Counted from the stretch's first letter, positions 44,776-54,125 are shown. The stretch: DNA of 64,000 nt from Chitinophaga sancti (GCF_034087045.1 NZ_CP139247.1:6722001-6786000); one strand, 5' to 3'. Numbers and translations are program-made. Notes: generated by a model from the sequence alone, not told the origin.

Positions 44776-45306
44776 ATGAAATGGATGAATGAACCGGCCC
44801 AATGGGCTGGTGATAATCAGCAGCTGTCGATGACAGTAGATGCTGATACAGACTTCTGGCGTATCACGCATTATGGTTTTATACGTGATAATGGGCCGTT
44901 TTATTACGAAGAGCGGGAAGGTGATTTTGTAGCCAGTGTGAAGGTGAGAGGGCAATATCGGGAGCTTTTTCATCAGGCGGGCTTGATGGTGCGACTTGAT
45001 GATAAGAACTGGATCAAGACCGGCATAGAGTATGTGGATGGGGTGCAAAACGTAAGTGCTGTAGTGACGCGGGAGGTATCTGACTGGTCTGTGGTACCCA
45101 GGAATGATAGTCCGGATGCGATCTGGCTAAATTTGTTGCGAAAGGGTGATTATGTGGAGATCAGTTATTCATTTGATGGAGAAAGATATGAGATGTTGCG
45201 GCTGGCTTATTTTCCTCCGGGAGGAATAGTCCGGGTAGGGCTTGTGGCCGCTGCACCGGGTAAGGAATCATTTTCAGTGTTGTTTGAAGATTTTCGGGTA
45301 AATTAA
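44776..45306 (+). CDS. DUF1349 domain protein (concanavalin-like fold)
   Basis: 176 residues, no signal peptide. Family pattern: WRITHYGFIRDNGPFYY, FHQAGLMVRLDDKNWIKTGIEY, SAVVTREVSDWS and the closing FEDFRV. DUF1349 proteins adopt a laminin-G/concanavalin-like beta sandwich; biochemical role unknown. Starts 4 bp after the MFS stop, so part of the same transcript. The best start is ATG 44776. Confidence 0.85.
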   Translation: MKWMNEPAQWAGDNQQLSMTVDADTDFWRITHYGFIRDNGPFYYEEREGDFVASVKVRGQYRELFHQAGLMVRLDDKNWIKTGIEYVDGVQNVSAVVTREVSDWSVVPRNDSPDAIWLNLLRKGDYVEISYSFDGERYEMLRLAYFPPGGIVRVGLVAAAPGKESFSVLFEDFRVN

Positions 45307-45504
45307 AAGAGGCTTCAATAGTAATTTTTGCCTGATTTTATTCGGGTACCTGATGGAGAGAATTGGTAATACGTCGTCCTGGATCCAAGATTAGATTCAT
45401 CCATCATTTCATATGATTTGATGAGGATAACGGGGGTAATTTCCTGTTCTGCCAAAATGGTTGAGCAGGTCTATGATATCCAGAGTAGGGAGCGTTTATT
45501 CAAA

Positions 45505-45660
45505 TTAAAGAGGTCGAAAGCTCAATTTGCCCCAGAGGAAAAGTTTCTTAATAGTATACAAATCCCTTAGTTCTACCTCAATGGCCTCGGCGATCTGAAC
45601 AAGCTTAGTGAAGGTTATATTTACATTCCCCTGCTCTATTTGCGACATATTAAAGTTTAA
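45505..45660 (-). pseudogene. Remnant of an XRE-family helix-turn-helix regulator
   Basis: The minus-strand frame has NMSQIEQGNVNITFTKLVQI and AEAIEVELRDLY, the second half of an XRE-type helix-turn-helix. The expected first helices are missing; the upstream extension (to ATG 45708) does not resemble the family. Probably a fragment. The rest of 45307-45780 holds nothing recognisable. Confidence 0.5.
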
Positions 45661-45780
45661 AAAACCACCCTTGAATTCCAAACAATAAAATTGTACCTTC
45701 CCTGCCATCAGACAGGCCCCAGTTCATAAGTAGCCATACCTTACTGTAAGCAATTCATTAACCATTTAAGTCCCACAATT

Positions 45781-47553
45781 ATGAAGCTAATACTACTCAT
45801 GCTAGTAGTTGCTGCTCGCTCCGTATCCGCGGCTGACTATTCCGTAGCCATCACTAACCATGCGAACACCAATGAAAGTCTTCCCGGAGGTAGTTATACC
45901 ATCACCGTTACCGGCACTGCCAGCGGCACAGATACCGTTACGGTCAACTTTACAATCAGCGGAACCGCAGTACCGGGTGTACATTACCAGGCTTTTCCAC
46001 AGCAAATCAAGATCCCCGTCACTGATGGTAATGGCAGCTTTACCTTCCCGGTCGTTCCTGTACAAAATAGAATTGTTGAAGATTATGCCGATGTTATACT
46101 CTCTATTCAAAGTGCAACTGCTACTTCATCAGCAAGCGTGGATGTCGATGCCACTCCTACTACCCTCAGGATTTACGATGATGACTGGATAAATACAATA
46201 ATTTCTCTTACCGGTTCAACAAATGGAACAGAAGGCGGACCCAATGCAACCATTACTGCCAGCTTGTCCAGCGATTATATAGCAGGTCAGGCCATATGGG
46301 TCAATGCTAATTTTGGTGCCGGTACTACTACTGGTTTTAATGATATTGACGGGCCAACATTAAGGATTGATTCAGGCCAACATAATGTAATTGCCGAGAT
46401 CAACGTGCTTGACGATAAAGTGAAGGAAGACACTGAATTGATATACTTTGAAATCGTCAATATTACCGGCGGTGATTTTGAGCTCAGGTATGATGCTTCA
46501 ACCTATGGTCCTATTTATGTATTTGATAATAATGATACTATTGAACCTGTAAGAAGCGCGAATGTCTTCATTAACTATGTCGGAAGTCCAAGGGAGGCCG
46601 GTCCTCAGGTAGACGGTTATATTTCCCTCTATTCAATTCCTTCTGGAGATGATTTTCTTAGACAACCCATCACTGTAAAAGTCAGGATGGAGGGAAATGC
46701 CATTGAAGGAGTGGATTATCTTCCCTTGGATAGTTTTGTGATCCCTGTATCAAAGTATACCGACGGTACCGTAACTGTGCCGATTCACCCTATTGATGAT
46801 AACATCATAGAAGGTAACGAATATATTCACGCCATCCTCGTAAGTGCAAGCACGCCAACAGGTGATCCCATCACAGTATATAATAATAACCCATTGGCCA
46901 CGGTTCCGCTATATGATGATGATTTTGAAAAAAGATCTGTTGGTATTTCCGCGGTGGCTAATGGCAGAGAAGGTGGCCCGGGAGCGAGCCTTACATTATC
47001 CTACCCGGATAGCCTTGTATCTGCAGAAGATTTGTATGTGAATTACCATGTTATTCCAGCCGGTACTACTGCCACCGAAGGCGTTGATTATACAATACCG
47101 CCTCTGCTTATTCCTGCAGGACTACATAGTGCTACCCTTCCAATCAACATAATAGATGATCGCAAGGTGGAGTCAACAGAATATTTAAACCTCCAGATTG
47201 ACGGAGGATATGGAGATAGTACAATTTATCCTGTTAATTCGGATAGTGTGGCAGTGATTGCAATTGAAGATAATGATTCCAGTTACATCCGGCTTTGCAT
47301 TCCTAATGTGTTTACACCAAATGGCGATGGCAGGAACGATTTGTTCGTGATCCGGGGATTAGAGAATTATCCTGGTTCAAGACTTTCTGTCTATAATTTG
47401 CTGCGGGGCGGCGTGCTTGTTTACAGGTCGGATAATTATGATAATAGCTGGGATGGACGTGTTGCCAGTCCGGGATTATATAGTTATATCCTGGAAGTAA
47501 ATGAGAGCGGGCGAAGGAAGATCTATATGGGAAAACTGGTTATTATTAAATAA
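45781..47553 (+). CDS. Secreted surface protein with Calx-beta repeats and type IX sorting domain
   Basis: 590 residues. Signal peptide ending near SVSAAD; four Calx-beta-like repeats (about 24-136, 137-256, 262-385, 388-500), each closing in an acidic Asp-rich stretch (YDDDW, DNND, YDDDF, EDND); then a gliding-motility-type C-terminal domain (505-590) starting PNVFTPNGDGRNDLF and ending YMGKLVIIK. The C-terminal domain directs type IX secretion. Calx-beta modules bind calcium and occur in adhesins (family knowledge), so an adhesive cell-surface role is inferred. Confidence 0.87.
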   Translation: MKLILLMLVVAARSVSAADYSVAITNHANTNESLPGGSYTITVTGTASGTDTVTVNFTISGTAVPGVHYQAFPQQIKIPVTDGNGSFTFPVVPVQNRIVEDYADVILSIQSATATSSASVDVDATPTTLRIYDDDWINTIISLTGSTNGTEGGPNATITASLSSDYIAGQAIWVNANFGAGTTTGFNDIDGPTLRIDSGQHNVIAEINVLDDKVKEDTELIYFEIVNITGGDFELRYDASTYGPIYVFDNNDTIEPVRSANVFINYVGSPREAGPQVDGYISLYSIPSGDDFLRQPITVKVRMEGNAIEGVDYLPLDSFVIPVSKYTDGTVTVPIHPIDDNIIEGNEYIHAILVSASTPTGDPITVYNNNPLATVPLYDDDFEKRSVGISAVANGREGGPGASLTLSYPDSLVSAEDLYVNYHVIPAGTTATEGVDYTIPPLLIPAGLHSATLPINIIDDRKVESTEYLNLQIDGGYGDSTIYPVNSDSVAVIAIEDNDSSYIRLCIPNVFTPNGDGRNDLFVIRGLENYPGSRLSVYNLLRGGVLVYRSDNYDNSWDGRVASPGLYSYILEVNESGRRKIYMGKLVIIK

Positions 47554-47660
47554 AAAAGGGTCGGCAGAATGCAAGCATGGAGAAAAACCCATAATGCGCC
47601 TTTTGACTTTTCTACGTAAGCAATGGGGGAAGCTCATCATGAAATTGCAACCATATATTT

Positions 47661-47702
47661 TAACCCTGTAGGCCTTGTAGTCAGGTCCTGCAGGGTTATT
47701 TT
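47661..47702 (+). terminator. Intrinsic terminator after the Calx-beta gene
   Basis: TAACCCTGTAGG (47661-47672) pairs with CCTGCAGGGTTA (one G-T wobble), followed by TTTT. About 110 bp after the stop. Confidence 0.6.
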
Positions 47703-47745
47703 ACCTCGGATTTACCCGGACAATCATGAATAAAAAGTAAAACTA

Positions 47746-47787
47746 TTTGGATATTGTTGTCGTGTATACTATCTTTGCGACAACAAT
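47746..47787 (+). promoter_or_regulatory. Promoter with inverted-repeat operator before the VOC-NmrA-MarR genes
   Basis: TTTG (47746-47749), 20 bp, TATCTTTG (47770-47777) is a near-ideal Bacteroidota promoter. ATTGTTGTCG (47753-47762) and CGACAACAAT (47778-47787) form perfect 10-bp arms that flank the -7 box. A repressor bound to both arms would cover the promoter. The MarR protein encoded at 49246 is the nearest candidate. Confidence 0.65.
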
Positions 47788-47801
47788 TAAATTTTTAGAA
47801 A

Positions 47802-48161
47802 ATGATACAATTAACATTTGCCTCACTACAAGTGAGAAATCTGGAAGCATCAAAAGAATTCTACACCAAAAAATTAGGATTTGAAATTGACAATTCTAAT
47901 CCGCAAGCCTGTGTATTTAAGTATAATCAAGGACAAGCAAGTTTTGCCATTCGCACACCGCTTGAGCCAATCGAGGAAAAAGAATTGGGTATTGGGGTAG
48001 CACTTTGGTTTGCTGTTAACGAAAATGTAGATGAACTGAAAGAGAAACTCATTACAAATGGAATAACTACAACAGGACCAATTTTTGAAACCCCTTTTGG
48101 CAGGGCATTCCACGTAAAAGACCTTGACGGCTATAAACTTACTTTTTTAAATACAATATAA
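47802..48161 (+). CDS. VOC family (glyoxalase-like) protein
   Basis: 119 residues with the paired beta-alpha-beta modules of the vicinal oxygen chelate fold: LEASKEFYTKKLGFEI at the N-terminus and PFGRAFHVKDLDGYKLTFL at the end. Small members include metalloenzymes and drug-binding resistance proteins; the function here is unknown. First gene behind the operator promoter, 4 bp before the NmrA-like gene. The three genes from here to 49707 are more A+T-rich than their neighbours. Confidence 0.85.
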   Translation: MIQLTFASLQVRNLEASKEFYTKKLGFEIDNSNPQACVFKYNQGQASFAIRTPLEPIEEKELGIGVALWFAVNENVDELKEKLITNGITTTGPIFETPFGRAFHVKDLDGYKLTFLNTI

Positions 48162-48165
48162 ATTT

Positions 48166-49062
48166 ATGGGAAATAGAATATTGGTTACAGGGTCTACAGG
48201 CAGCTTGGGGAGCAAGGTTATTAATCTTTTAAAAGAGAAAACAGAAGTTGAAAATCTAACAGTTTTGGTTAGAGAAAGAGACGATAAAAATGAATTTGCA
48301 AAACAATATACCAAGGAGGGCATAGAAGTAAAAATTGGAAATTATGCCGATTTGGAAAGTTTGGAGAATGCTTTTAAAGGCATTGATGTTTTATATTTCG
48401 TTTCAGGTGCAGATGAAAATCAGCGAGCCATACTTCATAAAAACGTAGTCGATGCGGCAAAAAAGGTTGACGTTAAACACATTGTTTATACCAGTTCGGT
48501 ATGGAATGACGAAAGTGCTGCTTCCCCTTTAGCAAATCTTGTGGATTCCCATTTACAAACTGAAAACGCGATTAAAGCTTCGGGAATGAACTACACCATA
48601 TTGAAGCATAATTTATATGCTGAAGTAATCGCAATGTTGATTGGCGATAAGAGCCAGCTATTAAAAACAAAAACAATCTATCTGCCTACAGCAAATGGTT
48701 CAGCTTCATTTGCACCTAAACAAGATTTAGCAGAAGCAGCCGCAATTATTCTTTTGAGCCCTTCAGCCTATACAAATAAGGTATTGGAGCTTAGCGGTAG
48801 TGAGCGGACTACCTTTTCAGAAATTGCCGAAATTTTCTCGAAGATTGTGGAAGAACCTATTCAGTATGTTTCTCCGGAAATAACCGAATTTAAAACTACA
48901 ATGAATAAATTTGGTTTACCCAATCATATTATCGAAATATTGTGCAAATTCAGTATAGCCATTGCCAACGGGGAATTTGACCGGCAATCGAATGATTTGG
49001 AAACTGTTTTAGGAAGAAAAACAACGCCGTTGTCCGAGTATTTAATGTTAACTTATAAATAA
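48166..49062 (+). CDS. NmrA-like NAD(P)-binding oxidoreductase
   Basis: 298 residues, atypical SDR. Rossmann motif ILVTGSTGSLGSKV at the N-terminus, VLYFVSGAD and HIVYTSS follow; no YxxxK is evident, as in NmrA/quinone-reductase-type members. Probably uses NADPH to reduce a quinone or similar electrophile, or senses it. Co-transcribed with the VOC gene. Confidence 0.83.
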   Translation: MGNRILVTGSTGSLGSKVINLLKEKTEVENLTVLVRERDDKNEFAKQYTKEGIEVKIGNYADLESLENAFKGIDVLYFVSGADENQRAILHKNVVDAAKKVDVKHIVYTSSVWNDESAASPLANLVDSHLQTENAIKASGMNYTILKHNLYAEVIAMLIGDKSQLLKTKTIYLPTANGSASFAPKQDLAEAAAIILLSPSAYTNKVLELSGSERTTFSEIAEIFSKIVEEPIQYVSPEITEFKTTMNKFGLPNHIIEILCKFSIAIANGEFDRQSNDLETVLGRKTTPLSEYLMLTYK

Positions 49063-49245
49063 TGTCAATGTCTTAAACGCAACTAATTTCGTTTAGGACA
49101 TTTGATTTATCAGAAATAATTCAAAATGTTTAAAGAAAAGAGAATAAAAGTGGAAATATATTAGCTGATTTAATAAAGGAATGGACTTTAAAATATTAAG
49201 TGTTCGGGTAGTTTTAAGTTTCATCACAAATGCTTCAATACGAGT

Positions 49246-49707
49246 ATGCAAAAAAAAATAGAATTTAAGTTCAAAAACCCAGGTGAAAGTCCGGGTTATC
49301 TACTTGGACAAGTAACCTTGCTGTGGCAACGTAAACACAAAAAAGTTTTAGACCCGTTGAATTTGACCCAAACGCAGTTTGTTCTTTTGACTGCATTGGG
49401 CTGGCTTTCAAGAGAAAATGATACGGTAACACAAGTGGATATTGCCAATCAGGGAAACGCAGACAGAATGATGGTTTCCAAAGTTCTGCGGACATTGGAA
49501 GTAAAGAAATTTATCAGCAGACAGGAACACCCGACTGACACGAGAGCCAAAGTAATCAAATTGACAAATGAAGGTGCAAAAGTTCTGCAAAAAGCATTGA
49601 CAGCAATTGAAAATGCTGATATAGAGTTCTTTTCGGTTATAGACAATAAGCTGTCGTCATTCAATTCGAATATGATAAATTTAATAGAACAAAACAAAGA
49701 AGAATAA
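49246..49707 (+). CDS. MarR family transcriptional regulator
   Basis: 153 residues; winged helix-turn-helix with LTQTQFVLLTALGWL, NADRMMVSKVLRTLEVKKFISR and HPTDTRAKVIKLT. MarR proteins repress resistance and redox genes and release DNA on ligand binding. Placed 183 bp after the NmrA-like gene; likely controls the promoter at 47746, whose inverted repeat has MarR-like size. Low G+C like the two preceding genes, suggesting acquisition as a unit. Confidence 0.85.
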   Translation: MQKKIEFKFKNPGESPGYLLGQVTLLWQRKHKKVLDPLNLTQTQFVLLTALGWLSRENDTVTQVDIANQGNADRMMVSKVLRTLEVKKFISRQEHPTDTRAKVIKLTNEGAKVLQKALTAIENADIEFFSVIDNKLSSFNSNMINLIEQNKEE

Positions 49708-49816
49708 AAACGTATCTATATCAATTGAGCGGTTCTTAATGCAATTCTACGCTATAAGTTTGATCAGAAAGGCATTACATTAATCCAGCCGCCGAAAGAT
49801 GAAAACTTCGAACTTT

Positions 49817-50668
49817 TCAGGAAAGATGATGCTTCCTGAAAACCTGCGGCGTCATCCCAAATTCTTTTTTAAAAAGCCGTATGAATGAGCTTTGGTTCAC
49901 AAAGCCACAGGAACTGCAAATCCCGCTGACAGTCTGATTTGTTTTTTTGAGCAAACGGCAAGCCTTCTTCATTCTAAGACGTGTAAGGTACTGGTTCGGC
50001 GAGACTTCGTATGTTGCTTTGAATAACCGGAGAAAGTGAAAAGTGGAGATATGAGCGGCACCGGATAATTTTGCGAGGGTAATCTCTTCATCCATATTTT
50101 CATGCATATACTTTATTGCCAATTTGAGTTTTTGGTGCAAATCAGCCTTTGTTGATTCCGCAAATGCCTTGACGCGGTTGACCGTTTTATATTGTTCCAA
50201 ATCAAACCAGGGCCTTTGAGGACGATTAGCCGGGTAGCCGTTTTTTTGCCTGAACGTTTTACGTTCACTCGTGAAGTCCCACCAATTCAAAGCACTGTCA
50301 GGGTGATCAGAATAATACACAACTAAACGAAATTGATCTTCCACACAAGGGTCGATCCACACACCTGTCTGCAGTTCCAGTCTGTCAAACAGTTTTGCCG
50401 GATCTTTGCCCCTGATCTCCTTCAAGGAATAAAAGCCGAGTTGCATAAGATTCTCTGCAAACTGTTTCCCGATTGAAGGAATAGTTTGAAACTCGGATAT
50501 GGCCCTAAGCTCCATCGCACGTATTCCGGAGACATTCAAAACAGCTTTTAATTCACGGATCGAACGATGATGAATTTCTTTTAACTTTATTCCATTGGCT
50601 CTAAGTATTCGCTTTTCGGAGTCCAGAATGTCTGATCTGTTCAGGAAAGGGTCATTCATATTCTGCAA
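49817..50668 (-). CDS. Cdd1 (helix-hairpin-helix) domain fused to AraC DNA-binding domain
   Basis: 283 residues. The N-terminal half contains a helix-hairpin-helix-like Cdd1/pathogenicity-locus domain (ISEFQTIPSIGKQFAENLMQ, then WIDPCVEDQFRLVVYY and ALNWWDF). The C-terminal ~100 residues are an AraC helix-turn-helix pair (LSGAAHISTFHFLRLFKATY and CGFVNQSSFIRLFKKEFGMTP). Such fusions are known in Bacteroidota; role unknown. Its start overlaps the end of the broken VOC gene by 17 bp. A decayed partial copy lies at 35255-35420. Confidence 0.85.
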   Translation of the reverse strand: MQNMNDPFLNRSDILDSEKRILRANGIKLKEIHHRSIRELKAVLNVSGIRAMELRAISEFQTIPSIGKQFAENLMQLGFYSLKEIRGKDPAKLFDRLELQTGVWIDPCVEDQFRLVVYYSDHPDSALNWWDFTSERKTFRQKNGYPANRPQRPWFDLEQYKTVNRVKAFAESTKADLHQKLKLAIKYMHENMDEEITLAKLSGAAHISTFHFLRLFKATYEVSPNQYLTRLRMKKACRLLKKTNQTVSGICSSCGFVNQSSFIRLFKKEFGMTPQVFRKHHLS

Positions 50669-51128
50669 ATGTTAATAGATAATTATTATTGTCTACTATC
50701 GAAAACTCTGTGGCACCATAAAAAGTTTTTTCAAGGCCATGCACAATAGCCACTTTGTCTTTTATTTTCACAAACAGCGCACTTATATTTTCCACCTTGA
50801 TTTACAGTAGTAGCGAACCGCCATCATTTCGGCTGATCAGAGGCAACGTATTTCCAATGCTTTCAAATGTCTGAAACATAAATGTAACACCTCCGCAACG
50901 CATCAATACAAAAACAGGATCACCCTTATCAGGCACCGTGGTAAGGACATCGAAACCCAGCTGCTTGTAAAAATCGACAGTCTGTTTGATATTCCTTACA
51001 TAAATATTTGGCGAAACCATTTCCATGGTGATTGCCTTACTGGTCAACGGTGTCTGAGCCTCAGTGGATAAATAGCCAGCCAATATGCCAGTTAAGATCA
51101 ATACAAATTTCTTCATTTTTTCTCTCAA
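50652..51128 (-). pseudogene. Secreted VOC family protein with an in-frame TAA
   Basis: Starts with a signal peptide (LILTGILAGYLSTEAQ) followed by a VOC module (SPNIYVRNIKQTVDFYKQLG). TAA at 50802-50804 interrupts after GGSLLL, yet the same frame continues for 49 codons with the second module (GLEKTFYGATEFSIVDNNNY) to TGA at 50652-50654. The stop replaces what is usually Tyr. The truncated product would lack half of the fold. It ends inside the start of the Cdd1-AraC gene. Confidence 0.75.
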
Positions 51129-51297
51129 AAATAGAAGGCAGCAGTGAAAGATAATGTGCAGAAATTGCTATTCCCAATTTCTGAAGTTCCGTGAGGCTTT
51201 TTTGTTCCATCTATTTTTGCTGATGTTCATTACCTGATTTATTCCATATCCTGGATAGTTCGTTCAATAAAAATATTAATGAAAAGACGCAACGGAG

Positions 51298-51927
51298 TTA
51301 TAAAATTTGTTGCTGGGTAGCAATCATAATAAGCTCTGCAACGTTTTTGACCTCGAATTTTTGAAGGAGATTCCTGCGGTGTGTATCAACTGTTAAAGGA
51401 CTCAGAAAGAGTTCCTCGCCAATAATAAGGCTCGTCTTCCCCTGGGCAAGAAGGCCCAATATCTGTTTTTCGCGCCTGGTCAGCTGAGGGGTTATCCTTA
51501 ACTGATTTTTTGTTGGCCGGCTCATGATCTCTATAACCTCCCTGCTATAGCAGATGTTTCCCTTCATTGCTTCGGCTATGCAATACCTTAGTTCTGCCAG
51601 GGAACTATTTTTCAATAGATAGCCGCTGGCTCCGTTTTGGATGGTCTGCATGATTATACTTCTTTCGGTATGGTTGCTCAGGATGAGTATGATGGTCTGT
51701 ACCGATATTTTCTTTATCAATAAACAGAGATCCATTCCGTTTATATCGGGCAGGGTTATATCAAGCAGGATCAGATCCGTGGGATTTATCTTTATGTAGG
51801 AAATAAGATCATTTCCGCCGTAAAATTCGGTTACTATATCTAAATTCGGTTCGTTCTGAAGCAGTGTTTTCAGACCAGCGATCACTATTGGATGATCGTC
51901 TACTATCACGGTACGTAATTTATCCAT
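51298..51927 (-). CDS. NarL/FixJ-type response regulator
   Basis: 209 residues from ATG 51927. Receiver domain with the acidic pair VDDHP and phospho-acceptor Asp56 in LILLDITLP; LuxR helix-turn-helix with LTRREKQILGLLAQGKTS and LSPLTVDTHRRNLLQKF. The start overlaps the kinase stop by 8 bp, so kinase and regulator are translationally coupled. It probably controls the divergent secreted-protein genes from 54126 (inference from position). Confidence 0.9.
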   Translation of the reverse strand: MDKLRTVIVDDHPIVIAGLKTLLQNEPNLDIVTEFYGGNDLISYIKINPTDLILLDITLPDINGMDLCLLIKKISVQTIILILSNHTERSIIMQTIQNGASGYLLKNSSLAELRYCIAEAMKGNICYSREVIEIMSRPTKNQLRITPQLTRREKQILGLLAQGKTSLIIGEELFLSPLTVDTHRRNLLQKFEVKNVAELIMIATQQQIL

Positions 51928-53923
51928 CCAGCGCAGCGTTAAGTTCAATATTTATGGTCGTGCCATCGTTTACAGAAGATAAGATTTCAAGTTTTCCCTG
52001 CAAATATGCGATACGGTTTTTTAGATTATCCAGTCCCATCCCTTTTTTCTGGTCCATTAAATTGAGATCAAAGCCGATACCATCATCCTCAAAAGTAATA
52101 AAAAAGGTAGCCCCATTCTGACTACACTGTACCAATATATTTTTTGCCTTCGCATGTTTAATGGCATTGGAAAGCAATTCCTGAACAATGCGATAGATGT
52201 TGAGCTGTACATTAAGTGCAATGTCCTTTTCAATATTAAAAGCTTCATAGTTGATGTTGGGGCTTTCCTGCATATGAAATTCACAAAGGTCCTTCAACGC
52301 TGTTTCCAGGCCAAACTTGATTAAGGTTTCAGGCACCATATTCCTTGCGATCCGGCGCAGTTCATTCACAGAGATGTCCAACTGTTTGATGATACAGCTC
52401 AGATCTTTATCGCCAGAAACTACCGGATTGGTGTCTGTCCAACCGGAAAGTCCTATTTTCACACCGGACAACATACCGCCAAGACCGTCATGAAGATCCC
52501 TGGCAACCCTTTCCCTTTCCAATTCTTCGCCATCAAGCATTGCTTTAGTGACTTTAAGCAGCTGCTTTTGCTCCATTTCTAACAGTTGTTGTTTATAGTT
52601 TATCTCTTTCTGTTCCAGCAGTTTTCTTCTGTTGCGGGCATTAAGAAGCACAAATGCGAGCGTGACCAACAAAAATAGGCATCCAAGTCCCAGGAACCAG
52701 TTATATAGCCGTTGGTTTTTAGATGTCAACAGAGCCTGCCTGTTCTGGGCCTTAAGGGAAACGATTTTCTCCTGATTTTGAGCAGTCCTGTATTTGGTCT
52801 CCAGCTCATTGATCTTTAATTTGGTCTGGTCGTTATTAATACTGTCACTCACGTTTCGGGACCTGCTCAACCAGGTATAAGCTTCTTTATAGTCTTTCAA
52901 CCGCTCACTGGCTTTAGCGATTTCTGAATAAATAACAGCCCTGTCGTTGATGTTGGAGATAAGTGTTCCTTCCTTAACAATGTCCAATAAAATCATGCGG
53001 GCCTTCGCATAATCTTTCTGCTCCGAGTAGACATCGTATCTGCGGAAGAAGAACTGTTGATAAAGCTGCTTCTGGTTATATTTTTTAGCCAGTATGATAC
53101 CGGTATCAATGCTGGTGAGAGCTCTGGCATATTGCTTTATGGTGGTATAAAAAAGTGCCTCGTTATAATAGTATAGCGTATTGTTCAAAGACTCGGGAAA
53201 AGGAGCAAGCAATCTTTGGGCTTTTTGGAGTAATGGCTTTGCATTTTCGGGTTTATTGTCATAACAATAGATACTCACGGCACTGAGATAGGCAAACAAA
53301 AGGTCGGTCGACCCGGGGGCCTCTTTCTCCAGTAAGCCAATGGCATTTTGGCTGTATGCAGTCGCCTTTGAAAACTGGTAATTATTCATTAAGATGGTCG
53401 AGAGCTGCGTGTAATAGTGTGCGACCACTTTTGAGTCGCCCGCTTTTTCGGCATTTGGAATTGCTTTTTCAAGCGTTATTTCTGTAATGTAGTCGTATCC
53501 CTTTTCATCCATGCTCATGAGGGCATAATTATACCATGCGGCGGCACGTTTTGCATAGGCTTTCTTCGTCTGAAAACGGGCAAGTGCCTCTTCCGCATTT
53601 TTAAAAGCTATAGCCGCTTTTGAGTGATCCCAACTGAAATAATATTGTCCTTCGTAAAAATGTCCAAGGGCGGAGTAATAGGGGCTTTTTTGAGCATATT
53701 TTTTTCCTGCGGCCAGGTAGGCGCTACTTTTGAGGGTATCTTTCATTTTCCAGTATTCCACAAGCAGGAAACTCGCCTCTGCCTTGGAACTATCTGCCGT
53801 GTTATGACGGAGAATATTTTGCAGGCTGTCCAGATAGTGTTTCTCGTTAAGGGGAATTTGCTGCTGTGCATATATTTCGAGTGATCCCAGCACAGAGAGC
53901 ACAAAGACTAATATTTTTCTCAT
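51920..53923 (-). CDS. Sensor histidine kinase with TPR sensor region (HisKA_3 type)
   Basis: 667 residues from ATG 53923. Signal peptide, a periplasmic region of tetratricopeptide-like helices (about 30-390), one membrane segment (LYNWFLGLGCLFLLVTLAFVLL, near 415), a coiled coil, then dimerisation/phosphotransfer with His478 in RVARDLHDGLGG and an HATPase with ELLSNAIKHAKAKN. This architecture senses signals through protein or peptide contacts in Bacteroidota; the ligand is unknown. Works with the overlapping LuxR-type regulator. Confidence 0.9.
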   Translation of the reverse strand: MRKILVFVLSVLGSLEIYAQQQIPLNEKHYLDSLQNILRHNTADSSKAEASFLLVEYWKMKDTLKSSAYLAAGKKYAQKSPYYSALGHFYEGQYYFSWDHSKAAIAFKNAEEALARFQTKKAYAKRAAAWYNYALMSMDEKGYDYITEITLEKAIPNAEKAGDSKVVAHYYTQLSTILMNNYQFSKATAYSQNAIGLLEKEAPGSTDLLFAYLSAVSIYCYDNKPENAKPLLQKAQRLLAPFPESLNNTLYYYNEALFYTTIKQYARALTSIDTGIILAKKYNQKQLYQQFFFRRYDVYSEQKDYAKARMILLDIVKEGTLISNINDRAVIYSEIAKASERLKDYKEAYTWLSRSRNVSDSINNDQTKLKINELETKYRTAQNQEKIVSLKAQNRQALLTSKNQRLYNWFLGLGCLFLLVTLAFVLLNARNRRKLLEQKEINYKQQLLEMEQKQLLKVTKAMLDGEELERERVARDLHDGLGGMLSGVKIGLSGWTDTNPVVSGDKDLSCIIKQLDISVNELRRIARNMVPETLIKFGLETALKDLCEFHMQESPNINYEAFNIEKDIALNVQLNIYRIVQELLSNAIKHAKAKNILVQCSQNGATFFITFEDDGIGFDLNLMDQKKGMGLDNLKNRIAYLQGKLEILSSVNDGTTINIELNAALDG

Positions 53924-54066
53924 TTCAAAAGCGCTACTATCCAGTTGATCAACGGATTTAATTACTTGTAAATATCCGTTTAAAATCAATACAACTTATA
54001 CCCATGATAATGGGCAGGGGAAAAAATACTGAAAAACCAGTAGAAAAAAAGCATCAAAATCGCGTA

Positions 54067-54097
54067 TTTCAGGAAATATGTACTTCAGGTAGTTTTG
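54067..54097 (+). promoter_or_regulatory. Promoter of the secreted-protein operon
   Basis: TTTC (54067-54070, one mismatch to TTTG), 19 bp, TAGTTTTG (54090-54097, exact TAnnTTTG), 28 bp before the ATG at 54126. Confidence 0.55.
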
Positions 54098-54125
54098 CTG
54101 TAGTATCGCTGGATAAGTAAAAACC

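Noticed and set aside
32801..50804. Stop-codon reassignment (TAG or TAA read as sense)
   Set aside because: Interrupted genes use both TAA and TAG, frameshifted genes occur as well, and many intact genes end normally at these codons. Ordinary pseudogene decay or read errors explain the data better.
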